From assembly GCF_001458215.1 (NCBI RefSeq), contig NZ_CYTW01000002.1:434001-498000 (forward strand): DNA of 64,000 nucleotides, given 5' to 3'. Positions 9,076-17,566 of this stretch are shown here, in pieces. The DNA is from Shimia thalassica (GTDB taxonomy: Bacteria > Pseudomonadota > Alphaproteobacteria > Rhodobacterales > Rhodobacteraceae). The notes beneath the pieces were generated by a model. That model saw only the letters and a list, made by a program, of their open reading frames with translations. It ran no database searches and was not told where the DNA came from. The translations under genes and the position numbers were made by a program. The stretch's first letter is position 1, and each line of letters opens with the position of its first letter.

Positions 9076-9978
9076 ATGTCGCTCACCCCGGAACAACAGG
9101 CCGAAATTGACGAACTCCGCTCATCTCCGACCCCAACTCTGCGGGTTGTGAGCGATGGCATCGAAAAGCACCTTTACAAGGCGATACCTGTTCTGGACCA
9201 CGGTTTTGTACGTGTTATCGACTATATGGGCGACGATGCAGCGATCTGTCAGGCGGCTCGGGTCAGCTATGGCAAGGGGACGAAATCGGTTCAAAACGAT
9301 GAGGGGCTGATCCGCTATCTCATGCGTCATTGGCATTCCACGCCTTTTGAAATGTGTGAAATCAAACTGCACGTGAAACTGCCGGTTTTTGTGGCGCGCC
9401 AGTGGATTCGTCACCGGACCGCCAATGTGAACGAGTATTCGGCACGCTATTCCATTCTTGATCGCGAGTTTTATATCCCCGCGCCGGAACACATCAACGC
9501 ACAGTCTGTGGTGAACAATCAAGGCCGCGGCGAAGTTCTTAGCCCCGAGCAAACGGCGCAGGTTCTTGAGGTGCTCAAGGCCGATTCCGCACGGTGCTAT
9601 GACAACTATCAGAACATGATCGACGAAGACGGGATTGGTCTTGCACGTGAATTGGCGCGCATGAACCTGCCTGCCAACATCTATACCCAGTGGTACTGGA
9701 AAGTGGATCTGCACAACTTGTTGCACTTCTTGCGCCTGCGCGCGGATGCCCACGCCCAGTATGAAATCCGTGTCTATGCCGACGCCATTTGTCAGGTCGT
9801 GGCGGATTGGGCTCCGGCGGCCTACAAGGCGTTTGAAGACTATCGCATGGGGGCCGTCACGATGTCGGCCCAGATGATGGTTGCCTTGCGCCTGATGCTC
9901 AAAGGGGAAGAGGTCACCGCTGAAAGCACAGGCATGAGCGCACGCGAATGGCGCGAGTTCCAAGACATGATCAGCTAA
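9076..9978 (+). CDS. thyX: FAD-dependent thymidylate synthase
   Basis: A 300-residue ThyX that makes dTMP from dUMP using methylenetetrahydrofolate and NADPH through FAD. The signature [15 protein letters not shown] is at residues 112-126, with the catalytic serine position in the usual place. The family is often about 230 residues; the roseobacter type is longer at the N terminus, as here. AAGGAATCG precedes the ATG. The presence of thyX suggests that the organism lacks or does not depend on ThyA. It is monocistronic, followed by a strong hairpin. Confidence 0.96.
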   Translation: MSLTPEQQAEIDELRSSPTPTLRVVSDGIEKHLYKAIPVLDHGFVRVIDYMGDDAAICQAARVSYGKGTKSVQNDEGLIRYLMRHWHSTPFEMCEIKLHVKLPVFVARQWIRHRTANVNEYSARYSILDREFYIPAPEHINAQSVVNNQGRGEVLSPEQTAQVLEVLKADSARCYDNYQNMIDEDGIGLARELARMNLPANIYTQWYWKVDLHNLLHFLRLRADAHAQYEIRVYADAICQVVADWAPAAYKAFEDYRMGAVTMSAQMMVALRLMLKGEEVTAESTGMSAREWREFQDMIS

Positions 9979-9981
9979 CTG

Positions 9982-10018
9982 TTTCCATTTCGGGAACGAT
10001 GCGTTCTCGTTATGGAAA
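9982..10018 (+). other. Strong nested hairpin after thyX
   Basis: TTTCCAT (9982-9988) pairs with ATGGAAA (10012-10018), and inside it CGGGAAC (9991-9997) pairs with GTTCTCG (10003-10009), one pair being G-T. That gives about 14 pairs with a 2x2 internal loop. There is no T-run, so it is an atypical terminator or an RNA-stabilising element at the 3' end of thyX. Confidence 0.5.
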
Positions 10019-10048
10019 TTGACAGATCTGGGACAAAATTCGTAGCTT
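10019..10048 (+). promoter_or_regulatory. Candidate sigma-70 promoter
   Basis: TTGACA (10019-10024) and TAGCTT (10043-10048) are 18 bp apart and point to the small secreted-protein gene starting at 10096. The -35 is perfect and the -10 is weak. Confidence 0.35.
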
Positions 10049-10095
10049 CAGGGCATTAACCAAGGTTTTTGTCCTGAAAATGGGAAGGATTCCCA

Positions 10096-10383
10096 ATGTC
10101 CAAGTTTCTAAAGTTTGCCGCGATACTCTCTCTTGCTGCTGCGCCTGCCATGTCCCAGACATGGAGCAGCAACGCACCTAAGATCGGCCCGGTCAACCAG
10201 CCCGAAGGTGTGTTGTTCCAAGCCTATCCAGCCTCTGCCAACTATTGCCCCCAAGGGCTTCAGCCGGTCACTCTTGGTGGTGTGATCTGTTGTGGAACAC
10301 CCAATGCAACCTACAGCCAAGCGCCTGCGCGCAGCTATTCGCCGGCACCGTCGTGCCCTGCGGGCACCAAAGGATGTAGCTGA
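10096..10383 (+). CDS. Small secreted Cys-containing protein, unknown
   Basis: A 95-residue protein with a clean signal peptide (MSKFLKFAAILSLAAAPAMS, cleavage near residue 20). The mature part of about 75 residues is rich in Pro, Ser, Ala and Tyr and carries five cysteines, including an adjacent pair (GGVICCGTPN). A Ser/Ala/Pro-rich linker leads to a CPAGTKGCS tail, suggesting a disulfide-bonded periplasmic or secreted peptide. GGGAAGGA precedes the ATG. I do not recognise a family. It is transcribed alone and convergent with cspA, with a shared hairpin. Confidence 0.7.
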   Translation: MSKFLKFAAILSLAAAPAMSQTWSSNAPKIGPVNQPEGVLFQAYPASANYCPQGLQPVTLGGVICCGTPNATYSQAPARSYSPAPSCPAGTKGCS

Positions 10384-10392
10384 TAAGAGGAT

Positions 10393-10411
10393 GGGGCGCG
10401 TTTTGCGCCCC
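10393..10411. terminator. Hairpin between convergent genes
   Basis: GGGGCGC (10393-10399) pairs with GCGCCCC (10405-10411) across a GTTTT loop. It lies between the secreted-protein gene and cspA. T-runs are poor on both sides, so it is a modest terminator candidate. Confidence 0.5.
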
Positions 10412-10419
10412 GCCTGCCT

Positions 10420-10626
10420 TTATACGGCTTTGAGATCGCTCGCCATTTGGCGTCCGTCTCGCCCTTCAGACAGTTCAAATTCAACTTTTTGGTTGTCTGC
10501 CAGTCCGGTCATGCCGGAACGTTCGACCGCAGAAATATGGACAAATACGTCCTTGCCGCCGTCATCAGGTGCGATAAAGCCGTAGCCTTTTGTTGTGTTA
10601 AACCATTTTACGGTGCCGTTGGGCAT
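10420..10626 (-). CDS. Cold-shock protein, CspA family
   Basis: A 68-residue single cold-shock domain that binds single-stranded RNA and DNA. RNP1 (KGYGFI, residues 13-18) and RNP2 (VFVHIS) are intact, and the length is standard. GAAGGAGA lies 6 bases before the ATG. The leader upstream (10627-10833) is long, as in many csp genes, and contains a direct repeat of CTGCATGT (10656-10663 and 10668-10675). Whether it is cold-induced cannot be read from the sequence. Confidence 0.95.
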   Translation of the reverse strand: MPNGTVKWFNTTKGYGFIAPDDGGKDVFVHISAVERSGMTGLADNQKVEFELSEGRDGRQMASDLKAV

Positions 10627-10833
10627 ACCGTGTCTCCTTCTAATGTCTTCATCTTCTGCATGTTAAACTGCATGTCAGGGCGCAGGTGATCCGGTGGCCC
10701 GCCGAACTTTTGCGGTACAAAAAATCAAATGCTGCATCGAAGGTTTGCACGGTTTATGTAAAAAGCAAGCAAAACCCTTGTGAAAAAGTGTGACTCCTGT
10801 TTGTGGAGTTGGGGCAAACCGGAAAGGAAACCG

Positions 10834-11145
10834 ATGCGACTTTATGGGCTAAAGAACTGTGATACGTGCCGCAAAGCATTGAAAACATTTAATGACGTCG
10901 AGTTCGTGGATGTCCGCGCGGATGGGGTTCCAGTTGAAGTCCTTGAAAAGGCGTTTGCCGCATTTGGCAGCGCATTGGTCAATACACGGTCAACCACGTG
11001 GCGCGGTTTGACCGAGGAAGAGCGCGCAAAACCGGCGCTGGACCTGTTGGCAGAGCACCCGACATTGATGAAGCGTCCCCTAATCGAGCGTAACGGGGAA
11101 TTTTTCCTCGGCTGGACCACGGACGTACAGTCAACTCTTGGATAA
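10834..11145 (+). CDS. ArsC/Spx-family thioredoxin-fold protein (YffB-like)
   Basis: A 103-residue protein of the arsenate reductase ArsC/Spx family. It starts MRLYGLKNCDTCRKAL with Cys9 and Cys12 in a CxxC pair, and has the family motif LMKRPLIERNGEF later on. Short members with this CDTC motif are usually annotated only as ArsC family; true arsenate reduction is doubtful and no ars operon is near. GGAAAGGAAACC precedes the ATG at 10834. The extension to 10780 is rejected because the ribosome site sits inside it. Confidence 0.85.
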   Translation: MRLYGLKNCDTCRKALKTFNDVEFVDVRADGVPVEVLEKAFAAFGSALVNTRSTTWRGLTEEERAKPALDLLAEHPTLMKRPLIERNGEFFLGWTTDVQSTLG

Positions 11146-11192
11146 GACTGTTGGCTCACCTATGTGCTGAACACGTCATTTTAGGAGTTTGA

Positions 11193-11561
11193 ATGAGAAA
11201 CGCTGCGCTTGTCTTGGGAATTATTGCCGGAATGATCGGCATGCTGGTCGGCTTTTTCAGCTGGGGCTACACGGCTGCAGTCGAACATTGGGGCGAGGTC
11301 CCTGATCTGTTCGAGCAGGTGAACAACGTAAGCCTTGTCCGGGCAGGGGCGCTTTTCGCACCGATGCTGGCAATCGCCGGTGGCGCCATGGCGCGATCAC
11401 GTGCTCTTTGGGGCGGTATTCTGATGGTGCTGTCAGCAGGCGGCATGTACGCCGCCTTTGACTTTAACGTCTTTACGATGTTCCCGATCAGTTTTGCGCT
11501 TTTGGGCGGTATCCTTGCCATCGCAGCAGGGAAACCCGATGAGGAAAAAGCGCATTTCTGA
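11193..11561 (+). CDS. Small integral membrane protein, four helices
   Basis: A 122-residue protein with four predicted membrane helices (about residues 3-28, 48-66, 70-90 and 93-112) and a short charged tail (KPDEEKAHF). TTAGGAGTTTGA gives a good ribosome site before the ATG. It follows the ArsC-like gene by 47 bp on the same strand and is convergent with doxX, with 2 bp between stop codons. I do not recognise a characterised family. It could be a membrane partner of the ArsC-like protein, but nothing besides proximity supports that. Confidence 0.75.
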   Translation: MRNAALVLGIIAGMIGMLVGFFSWGYTAAVEHWGEVPDLFEQVNNVSLVRAGALFAPMLAIAGGAMARSRALWGGILMVLSAGGMYAAFDFNVFTMFPISFALLGGILAIAAGKPDEEKAHF

Positions 11562-11563
11562 TC

Positions 11564-12079
11564 CTAGCTCAGGCGCAGCAGGCGATCCAAAGACAGGGGG
11601 CCTGCGCCCTTGAGCGCGATAATCGCAAACAGGAACACCCACAATGTGCGCTCGTCAATCAAAGTTTGGGTATTGTCGAACAGCACACCCAGCTTGACGC
11701 CGTGTCCGGTTACATCGACCAGAGTTTGCACCATAACAAATCCGATCATGGCCAGAGCGGAAAGTCGTGTGAGCAAACCGACGAGCAGCAACAAGGGCAG
11801 CACAAATTCGGCGACGGTTCCCAGAAAAATGACCAGACGTTGCAAGATGTTCATCTGTGACACGTCATAGAGCGCGGCTTCAGCAGCCTTTGGGAAGATC
11901 TGGCCAAACGCACCTGCAGAGGGCGTGAAGATGGACCCGTCAATCTTGAGCGTTGCCGAGTTCCAATAGTACATCAACAAGACCGCAACAAATACCAGCC
12001 TCGCCAAAGTCGGCACAATCCATTCGGCATTGGCCACTTTTGAAAAGGTTTGGTTGTGTAGTGATATCAGGGACTTCAT
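11564..12079 (-). CDS. DoxX-family membrane protein of the bufferin operon
   Basis: A 171-residue protein with four hydrophobic helices and the DoxX pattern (ARLVFVAVLLMYYWNSA near residue 27, then LLLLVGLLTRLSALAM). DoxX proteins often accompany DUF692/DUF2063 RiPP operons, where they may serve a redox or membrane role in maturation or copper handling. It is the last gene of the five-gene unit, 9 bp behind the DUF2063 gene. The role in this operon is inferred from context. Confidence 0.85.
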   Translation of the reverse strand: MKSLISLHNQTFSKVANAEWIVPTLARLVFVAVLLMYYWNSATLKIDGSIFTPSAGAFGQIFPKAAEAALYDVSQMNILQRLVIFLGTVAEFVLPLLLLVGLLTRLSALAMIGFVMVQTLVDVTGHGVKLGVLFDNTQTLIDERTLWVFLFAIIALKGAGPLSLDRLLRLS

Positions 12080-12088
12080 GGTGCTTCC

Positions 12089-12838
12089 TTAAAGTGTTGC
12101 TGTGGTGAGTGCTTGGGTCGAGAGCAACAATGTCAGGCATGCCCCAAGGTCGAAATTTTCGTCGCTGTTCGCCGCGGTTTCTGCGGCTTCGCCAAGTGTT
12201 TTGTGTGACCGAAGTGCCGAGACAAACACCGCACCACCCGGCGGCAGGAGATGAGGTTCGGGGTCAAAGTCGATGCGTGTCACCAGAACATCCTGCGACT
12301 CTGCCCGAGGTTTTGGAGCGCCATCAATCATGTTGAAAGCCCAGATGTCATAGATCGGCCAGCTCGAGCTCAGCACCTCGGAAGAGGGGGCAAATTCGAA
12401 CTTTATGTTTTCGATCTGGTCAGCAGGCATATGGGCCAGCACATCTGCTTCAAGCGGTGAGCTGTCCGCCGCATGATACGACCGACGCATGGCTTGCTCG
12501 ACCTCGGCGACATCCCCAAGATAGGGCAGGTGCGCCAAGGGTGCGAAGCTGCGCAGGAAGTCCGGAAAGGCAGCCCCGTAGTGCATCATCATCGGATTTT
12601 CCGGTGGGCTTTGACGCAAGAATAATCCCGAAATACCTTTTAAATTCTCTTCACCCAATAGTTTTGCAATCACGGGAAAGGCGGTTTCCAAAGCTTCTGA
12701 CAGCGAAACAGCGACGTTGTTGCGATAGACATCAAAGCGCTTTCCGGCAACCTGACCGCTACCGTCGGTTAAACCGGACGGCGCCGGAAGATCGCTGTTC
12801 AGAACTGCGTTGCGAAAGTCGGATTGTGTGACGGTCAT
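12089..12838 (-). CDS. DUF2063 protein, MNIO partner (MbnC/BufC-like)
   Basis: A 249-residue soluble protein. The N-terminal third (about residues 5-95, including FDVYRNNVAVSLSEALETAF and FPDFLRSF) matches the putative DNA-binding DUF2063 domain that pairs with DUF692 enzymes. In methanobactin and bufferin pathways such a partner recruits the precursor leader to the oxidase. The gene starts 4 bp inside the DUF692 gene (ATGA overlap), a sign of tight coupling and probably an equimolar complex. Despite the domain name it is not expected to act on DNA. Confidence 0.85.
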   Translation of the reverse strand: MTVTQSDFRNAVLNSDLPAPSGLTDGSGQVAGKRFDVYRNNVAVSLSEALETAFPVIAKLLGEENLKGISGLFLRQSPPENPMMMHYGAAFPDFLRSFAPLAHLPYLGDVAEVEQAMRRSYHAADSSPLEADVLAHMPADQIENIKFEFAPSSEVLSSSWPIYDIWAFNMIDGAPKPRAESQDVLVTRIDFDPEPHLLPPGGAVFVSALRSHKTLGEAAETAANSDENFDLGACLTLLLSTQALTTATL

Positions 12839-13692
12839 GCCGGCACCTGGCTCAGCGCATTCGCGGCGCGTGCGGCCTCGGACTCCAGTTCCGCCCAGTC
12901 GGGCACATCATTATCCCACTCGATCAGGATTGCGCGCGGTCCGGACAGGGCAAGCGTATGATCCAGCAAGGCCCAAACCGGATCAACAACAGGTTTTCCA
13001 TGGCTGTCGATCAACAGGGTCGCACCGTGTTCATCCTCGTCTTCATCATGCCCGCCAAGGTGGATTTCCCCAACTTTATCAAGCGGGTAGGCCGCGATGT
13101 AGTCTCGAGGATCGTATCCGAGGTTCGTCGCCGAGACAAAAACGTTGTTCACATCAAGCAACAGCCCGCACCCCGAGCGATTGGCAACCTCACGCAGGAA
13201 ATCCGGTTCGGACCATGTGCTTTCTTCAAAGGCCAGATAGCTGGACGGGTTTTCCAGCATCATCTGTCGCCCGATTGTGTTCTGCAATTGGTCGATATGA
13301 TCTGCAACGCGGGTCAATGTGTCTTTGGTATAGGGCAGGGGCAATAGGTCATTCAGAAAGGCGTTTTCATGCGATGACCATGCAAGATGCTCGGAAAATA
13401 CCGTGGGCTGAAGCCATTCACACAGGTGTTTCAGTCGCCCCAGGTGTTCAGGATCTAGAGGGCCTTCTCCGCCAATGGACAGGCCCACACCATGCACCGA
13501 AATCGGAAACTTTTCCGACAGCATCCGCATTTGAGCATGGGGCCGTCCGCCGGCCCCCATATAGTTTTCTGCGTGTACTTCGAACCACTCAACCGATCCC
13601 GCATCTTCCATAATATTTTGAAAATGTTGCGGTTTATAGCCGACACCGGGCGCATTCGGTAGTTCAGGAAAGCGGGGATGGGCGTCAAACAT
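12835..13692 (-). CDS. DUF692 multinuclear non-haem iron oxidative enzyme (BufB/MbnB-like)
   Basis: A 285-residue TIM-barrel enzyme of the DUF692/MNIO family, which installs oxazolone or thiooxazole-type changes on cysteines of RiPP precursors. Conserved iron-ligand segments are visible: FEVHAENYM, SVHGVGLSI, FSEHLAWS, MLENPSSY, LLLDVNNVFV, EIHLGGH and IEWDNDVP. The operon context (two Cys-rich precursors upstream, DUF2063 and DoxX downstream) points to a bufferin pathway, whose products bind copper. The chemistry is inferred from the family. It begins 30 bp after the second precursor gene. Confidence 0.9.
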   Translation of the reverse strand: MFDAHPRFPELPNAPGVGYKPQHFQNIMEDAGSVEWFEVHAENYMGAGGRPHAQMRMLSEKFPISVHGVGLSIGGEGPLDPEHLGRLKHLCEWLQPTVFSEHLAWSSHENAFLNDLLPLPYTKDTLTRVADHIDQLQNTIGRQMMLENPSSYLAFEESTWSEPDFLREVANRSGCGLLLDVNNVFVSATNLGYDPRDYIAAYPLDKVGEIHLGGHDEDEDEHGATLLIDSHGKPVVDPVWALLDHTLALSGPRAILIEWDNDVPDWAELESEAARAANALSQVPA

Positions 13693-13722
13693 GGGATCAG
13701 GCTTTCGTGGGTGTAGATCGTC

Positions 13723-14025
13723 TTAGGAGGGCAGGTCGCGTTCCAGCGGTTTCAAGGAAGGCGTGCGTTCTGACCCGTCTGCAGTTTCGGGCAAATCGAT
13801 TTCAAGACAGGTGCCTTTGTCGACAAGCGTCCAGGCGTTTCCTTGGTAATCAACGGTTGATGACCCTGCGCATGTGGTACCGGGACCAGCCGCGCAATGG
13901 TTTTCCCCAGCCATCGAAACGCCATAGCATTTTTCTTGTTGTGCAGCGTCGGCTTCAGAAGTTTGAGAGGCCACGGCAGCGAGCACAGCGCCCGCGATTG
14001 TGAAGGATTTAGCGGTGTTTGGCAT
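13723..14025 (-). CDS. Bufferin-type RiPP precursor (DUF2282), second copy
   Basis: A 100-residue exported precursor: signal-peptide-like leader (residues 1-28), then a core with four cysteines at 33, 44, 52 and 73 in the pattern [21 protein letters not shown] and DKGTCLE, and a charged tail. It matches the DUF2282 group of MNIO substrates. It is a clear paralogue of the gene just upstream, with identical cysteine spacing and a near-identical core. The ATG at 14025 has AGAGGAT before it. The longer frame through the intergenic region is not real. Confidence 0.85.
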   Translation of the reverse strand: MPNTAKSFTIAGAVLAAVASQTSEADAAQQEKCYGVSMAGENHCAAGPGTTCAGSSTVDYQGNAWTLVDKGTCLEIDLPETADGSERTPSLKPLERDLPS

Positions 14026-14123
14026 GTGAGATCCTCTGATAGAATGGAATGTCTGAATGGCCCGGAATTGATCGGGTTTTCCCATCGTTATCACATCACA
14101 CAAAGAAGGTGTTTGGCAAATTC

Positions 14124-14149
14124 CGTCTCGATGGGGATCCACCGAGACG
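14124..14149 (-). other. Hairpin between the two precursor genes
   Basis: CGTCTCG (14124-14130) pairs perfectly with CGAGACG (14143-14149) in the 137-bp spacer between precursor genes. No T-run follows on the minus strand. It may be a processing or stabilising stem that gives the first precursor more transcript than downstream genes. Confidence 0.45.
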
Positions 14150-14162
14150 AAACTGGGATCGC

Positions 14163-14468
14163 TTATGCGGGCAGGTCGCGCTCTTGAGCTTCCAGGGAAC
14201 CTTTGCGCATCGAGCCGTCTGCCTGTGCGGGCAGTTCGATGTCCATGCATGTGCCTTTGTCTACGAGCGACCATGCGTTGCCTTGATAATCGATGGTCGA
14301 GGTACCTGCACATGTTGTGCCCGGGCCGGCGGCGCAGTCATTCTTGCCTGCCATGGATACGCCGTAGCATTTTTCTTTTTCAGCGGCGTTTGCAGCAGTG
14401 TGAGTGGTGGCTGTCAGGGCTGCTGCTACTGCGCTGGCTACGGCGAGAGTTTTTACGGTCTTCGACAT
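14163..14468 (-). CDS. Bufferin-type RiPP precursor (DUF2282), first copy
   Basis: A 101-residue precursor with a signal peptide ([20 protein letters not shown]) and a four-cysteine core, Cys34, Cys45, Cys53 and Cys74, in [20 protein letters not shown] and DKGTCMD. This is the DUF2282 pattern of bufferins, periplasmic copper-sequestering RiPPs whose cysteines are modified by the MNIO enzyme before export. AAGGGAAG precedes the ATG. It leads the operon of five genes down to doxX. No known copper- or stress-responsive operator could be recognised upstream. Confidence 0.88.
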   Translation of the reverse strand: MSKTVKTLAVASAVAAALTATTHTAANAAEKEKCYGVSMAGKNDCAAGPGTTCAGTSTIDYQGNAWSLVDKGTCMDIELPAQADGSMRKGSLEAQERDLPA

Positions 14469-14640
14469 GGTGTTTCTTCCCTTTGGTCGGTTTTGTTCAG
14501 GCTACCCTTTGTGGGTGGCATGGATAAAACTTAAGCCGTTCGGGACATAACGATCCAATCACGGGGGCGTGTATCACGGGCCCGTCAGGCGCCGTGACGT
14601 TTTCGTGAAGATTCCAGCACGGGAACCCCTTGTTTGTTTC

Positions 14641-14681
14641 GAAAATGAAACGGGCGCGCCCGGTTTCCCGTGGCGCGCCCG
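14641..14681 (-). terminator. Rho-independent terminator of thrS
   Basis: CGGGCGCGCC (14651-14660) pairs with GGCGCGCCCG (14672-14681), a 10-bp GC stem. On the minus strand it runs into TTTCATTTTC. It separates thrS from the bufferin operon. Confidence 0.8.
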
Positions 14682-14701
14682 CTCAATTGTTGCAAAGTTT
14701 G

Positions 14702-16651
14702 TTACGCAAGGTCAGGTGCAAGCGCTTCTTGTGACAAGATGCTCACGATTTCGTCCAAACTCTGGACTTTGCTTTGTTTTTGACCAAGTCGACGGGTCGA
14801 AACGGTGCGTTCCTCGATTTCCTTCTTACCAATGGCAAGAATAACGGGAACTTTGCCAACCGAATGTTCGCGGACCTTATAGTTGATCTTTTCATTGCGA
14901 ATATCGGCTTCGGCGCGCACGCCGTTGGCTTTCAACGTCGAAACGATTTCATGCACATAGTCATCTGCCTCTGAAACGATCGAGGCCACGACAACCTGAC
15001 GCGGCGCGATCCAGAAGGGCAGCTTGCCTGCGTGCTCTTCAATCAGGATACCAATGAAACGTTCAAAAGACCCCAGCGTGGCACGGTGCAACATCACCGG
15101 ACGATGCTTTGCCCCATCTTCGGCAATGTATGTGGCGTCGAGACGTTCGGGCAGAACAAAGTCCACCTGAAGCGTGCCACATTGCCAGTCGCGCCCGATG
15201 GCATCGGTCAGAACGAATTCCAGCTTCGGACCATAAAAGGCGCCTTCGCCGGGGTTTAGTACAAAGTCACACCCTGCCGCGATGGTTGCCGCCTTGAGGG
15301 CGGCTTCGGATTTGTCCCAGACTTCATCAGAACCGGAGCGTTTCTCGGGGCGGTCGGAAAACTTGACCGAGAAGTTTTCAAAGCCGAGGTCTTTGTAGAT
15401 CTTCGAGAGGAAGTCGATGAACTTTTGAGTCTCTTCTTCGATCTGCGCTTCAGTACAGAAAATATGCGCGTCATCCTGTGTGAAGCCACGCACACGCATA
15501 ATACCATGCAGCGCGCCCGAGGGCTCATACCGGTTGCACGATCCAAATTCGGCCATGCGCAGGGGCAGGTCGCGATAGGATTTGAGACCTTGATTGTAGA
15601 CCTGCACGTGACACGGACAGTTCATGGGCTTCAGGGCGTTCACGGCTTTTTCGCGTGCGTGCTCTTCGTCAACTTCGACGATGAACATGTTTTCCTGATA
15701 TTTGTCCCAGTGCCCCGAGGCTTCCCACAGGCGACGATCCACAACCTGAGGCGTGTTGACCTCGACATAGCCACCTTCTGTCTGACGGCGGCGCATGTAG
15801 TCCTGAAGTTGCGTGTAGATGGTCCAGCCGTTTGGATGCCAGAAAATCTGACCGGGTGCTTCTTCCTGCATGTGGAACAGGTTCATTTCCCGTCCCAGCT
15901 TGCGGTGGTCGCGTTTTGCGGCCTCTTCCAGCATATGAAGGTGCTTTTTGAGGTCTTCTTTGTTCTTGAAGGCCACACCATAGATACGTTGAAGCATCGC
16001 GCGATCACTGTCGCCACGCCAATAGGCACCGGCCACGCTCATCAGTTTGAAACCGTCAGCCGGAATTTGACCGGTGTGTTGCAAGTGCGGACCACGGCAC
16101 AAATCCTGCCAGTGACCGTGCCAATACATGCGCAGCGGCTCGTCACCGGGGATCGAGTCGATCAGTTCGACCTTATAAGGTTCGTTGTTCGCTTTATAGA
16201 ATGCGACCGCGCGATCACGATCCCACACTTCGGTGGTGACAGGGTCGCGGCGGTTGATGATCTCTTTCATCTTCTTTTCGATCTCACCGAGATCTTCAGG
16301 AGTGAAAGGGTCCTGCCGGTCAAAGTCATAGTACCAGCCGTTGTCGATCACAGGGCCGATGGTCACTTTGACATCAGGCCACAGCTCTTGCACGGCGCGC
16401 GCCATGATGTGCGCACAGTCGTGACGGATCAACTCGAGCGCTTCGGCGTCATTGTCCTTGAGTGTGTTGATCGCGATTTGTGAATCACTGTCGATTGGCC
16501 ACTGCAAATCCCAGTGTTGACGGTCTACGGTCGCTGAGATCGCTTTTTTGCCAAGCGAGTTGGAAATGGATGCGGCGACTTCGGCAGGGGTGACACCTGC
16601 AGCGTAAGAACGCGCGTTACCATCAGGAAAAGTAAGAGAAATATCGGCCAT
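14702..16651 (-). CDS. thrS: Threonyl-tRNA synthetase
   Basis: A 649-residue class II synthetase of normal length. In order: N-terminal TGS domain ([15 protein letters not shown]), editing domain with the HxxxH-type motif [11 protein letters not shown], catalytic core with the zinc-binding segment [12 protein letters not shown] and motif 2 around [15 protein letters not shown], and the C-terminal anticodon-binding domain ([16 protein letters not shown]). The start at 16651 has GAGGAGCTTGAGG upstream; the frame could run 32 codons further but that sequence has no family character. No T-box is expected in this group and none is seen. Confidence 0.97.
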   Translation of the reverse strand: MADISLTFPDGNARSYAAGVTPAEVAASISNSLGKKAISATVDRQHWDLQWPIDSDSQIAINTLKDNDAEALELIRHDCAHIMARAVQELWPDVKVTIGPVIDNGWYYDFDRQDPFTPEDLGEIEKKMKEIINRRDPVTTEVWDRDRAVAFYKANNEPYKVELIDSIPGDEPLRMYWHGHWQDLCRGPHLQHTGQIPADGFKLMSVAGAYWRGDSDRAMLQRIYGVAFKNKEDLKKHLHMLEEAAKRDHRKLGREMNLFHMQEEAPGQIFWHPNGWTIYTQLQDYMRRRQTEGGYVEVNTPQVVDRRLWEASGHWDKYQENMFIVEVDEEHAREKAVNALKPMNCPCHVQVYNQGLKSYRDLPLRMAEFGSCNRYEPSGALHGIMRVRGFTQDDAHIFCTEAQIEEETQKFIDFLSKIYKDLGFENFSVKFSDRPEKRSGSDEVWDKSEAALKAATIAAGCDFVLNPGEGAFYGPKLEFVLTDAIGRDWQCGTLQVDFVLPERLDATYIAEDGAKHRPVMLHRATLGSFERFIGILIEEHAGKLPFWIAPRQVVVASIVSEADDYVHEIVSTLKANGVRAEADIRNEKINYKVREHSVGKVPVILAIGKKEIEERTVSTRRLGQKQSKVQSLDEIVSILSQEALAPDLA

Positions 16652-16807
16652 TAGCCTCAAGCTCCTCGTCAGTTTGGCGCCCACGGAACGCCCGGTTGCG
16701 GGTATTTGGTTCGCGCGGTTTTTGCGCCTTTGAAGGCGACAAGTCAAGCGGCCTTTCCCATGGTGGCATCGGGCGTTAGTGTCGGGTCAAAGACAGATGA
16801 GGACACC

Positions 16808-17557
16808 ATGAGCACCACCCAATTCTTTGACAGCCCCCAAGGCCGCCGCATCGCATATCACAAAAGCGGAACAACCCAGCCAACCATCGTGTTTCTGGGT
16901 GGGCTGAAGTCTGACATGGAGGGCACCAAGGCCATCCATCTTGAAGAGTGGGCGCAGGCACGTGGTCAGGCCTTTTTGAGGTTCGACTATTCCGGTCACG
17001 GCGAAAGTTCGGGCACCTTTGAAGAGGGATGTATCGGGGACTGGCATGAAGACACGCTTGCCGCAGTCGAGGCGCTGACCACGGGGCCATTGATTGTTGT
17101 GGGGTCCTCGATGGGGGGCTGGCAGGCCCTGTTGCTGGCGCGTGCTATTCCCGAGCGGATTGCGGGTATGGTCACAATCGCCGCGGCGCCGGATTTCACC
17201 GAAGACAGCTATTGGGCATCTTTCACAGAGGCTCAGAAAGAAGCGTTGGACACGGTTGGCCACGTGGAATTGCCCAGCGATTATATGGACCCGTTTGTCA
17301 TAACCAAGCGCATGATCGAAGACGGGCGCACAAGGCTGGTCTTGCGTGCACCGCTTGTTTTCGATTTCCCGGTACGTTTCCTGCAAGGAACAGAAGACAC
17401 AGCCGTGTCGACCGAAACGGCCATTCGTTTGCTGAACCACGCCGAGGGGCCGGACATGCGCCTGACCTTGGTCAAAGGCGCGGACCACAGGTTCTCGGAT
17501 GCCGATTGTCTTAGCCTGATCGAGAAGTCTATCGAAAAAGTCATGGCAAGGCGGTAG
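16808..17557 (+). CDS. Alpha/beta hydrolase
   Basis: A 249-residue single-domain alpha/beta hydrolase. The nucleophile elbow is GSSMGG with Ser101, the oxyanion loop FLGGLKSDMEGTK lies near residue 29, RFDYSGHGESSG is near residue 58, and the catalytic histidine is in KGADHRFSD. The type resembles the ABHD10-like serine esterases. The start at 16808 gives a standard N terminus; in-frame codons upstream are not preceded by a better ribosome site. A second hydrolase follows by 9 bp, so the two probably form an operon. Confidence 0.88.
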   Translation: MSTTQFFDSPQGRRIAYHKSGTTQPTIVFLGGLKSDMEGTKAIHLEEWAQARGQAFLRFDYSGHGESSGTFEEGCIGDWHEDTLAAVEALTTGPLIVVGSSMGGWQALLLARAIPERIAGMVTIAAAPDFTEDSYWASFTEAQKEALDTVGHVELPSDYMDPFVITKRMIEDGRTRLVLRAPLVFDFPVRFLQGTEDTAVSTETAIRLLNHAEGPDMRLTLVKGADHRFSDADCLSLIEKSIEKVMARR

Positions 17558-17566
17558 GGGCATCCA

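Noticed and set aside
10834-11145. Arsenate reductase arsC
   Set aside because: The short ArsC-family proteins with this CxxC start are rarely arsenate reductases and no arsenic genes are near.
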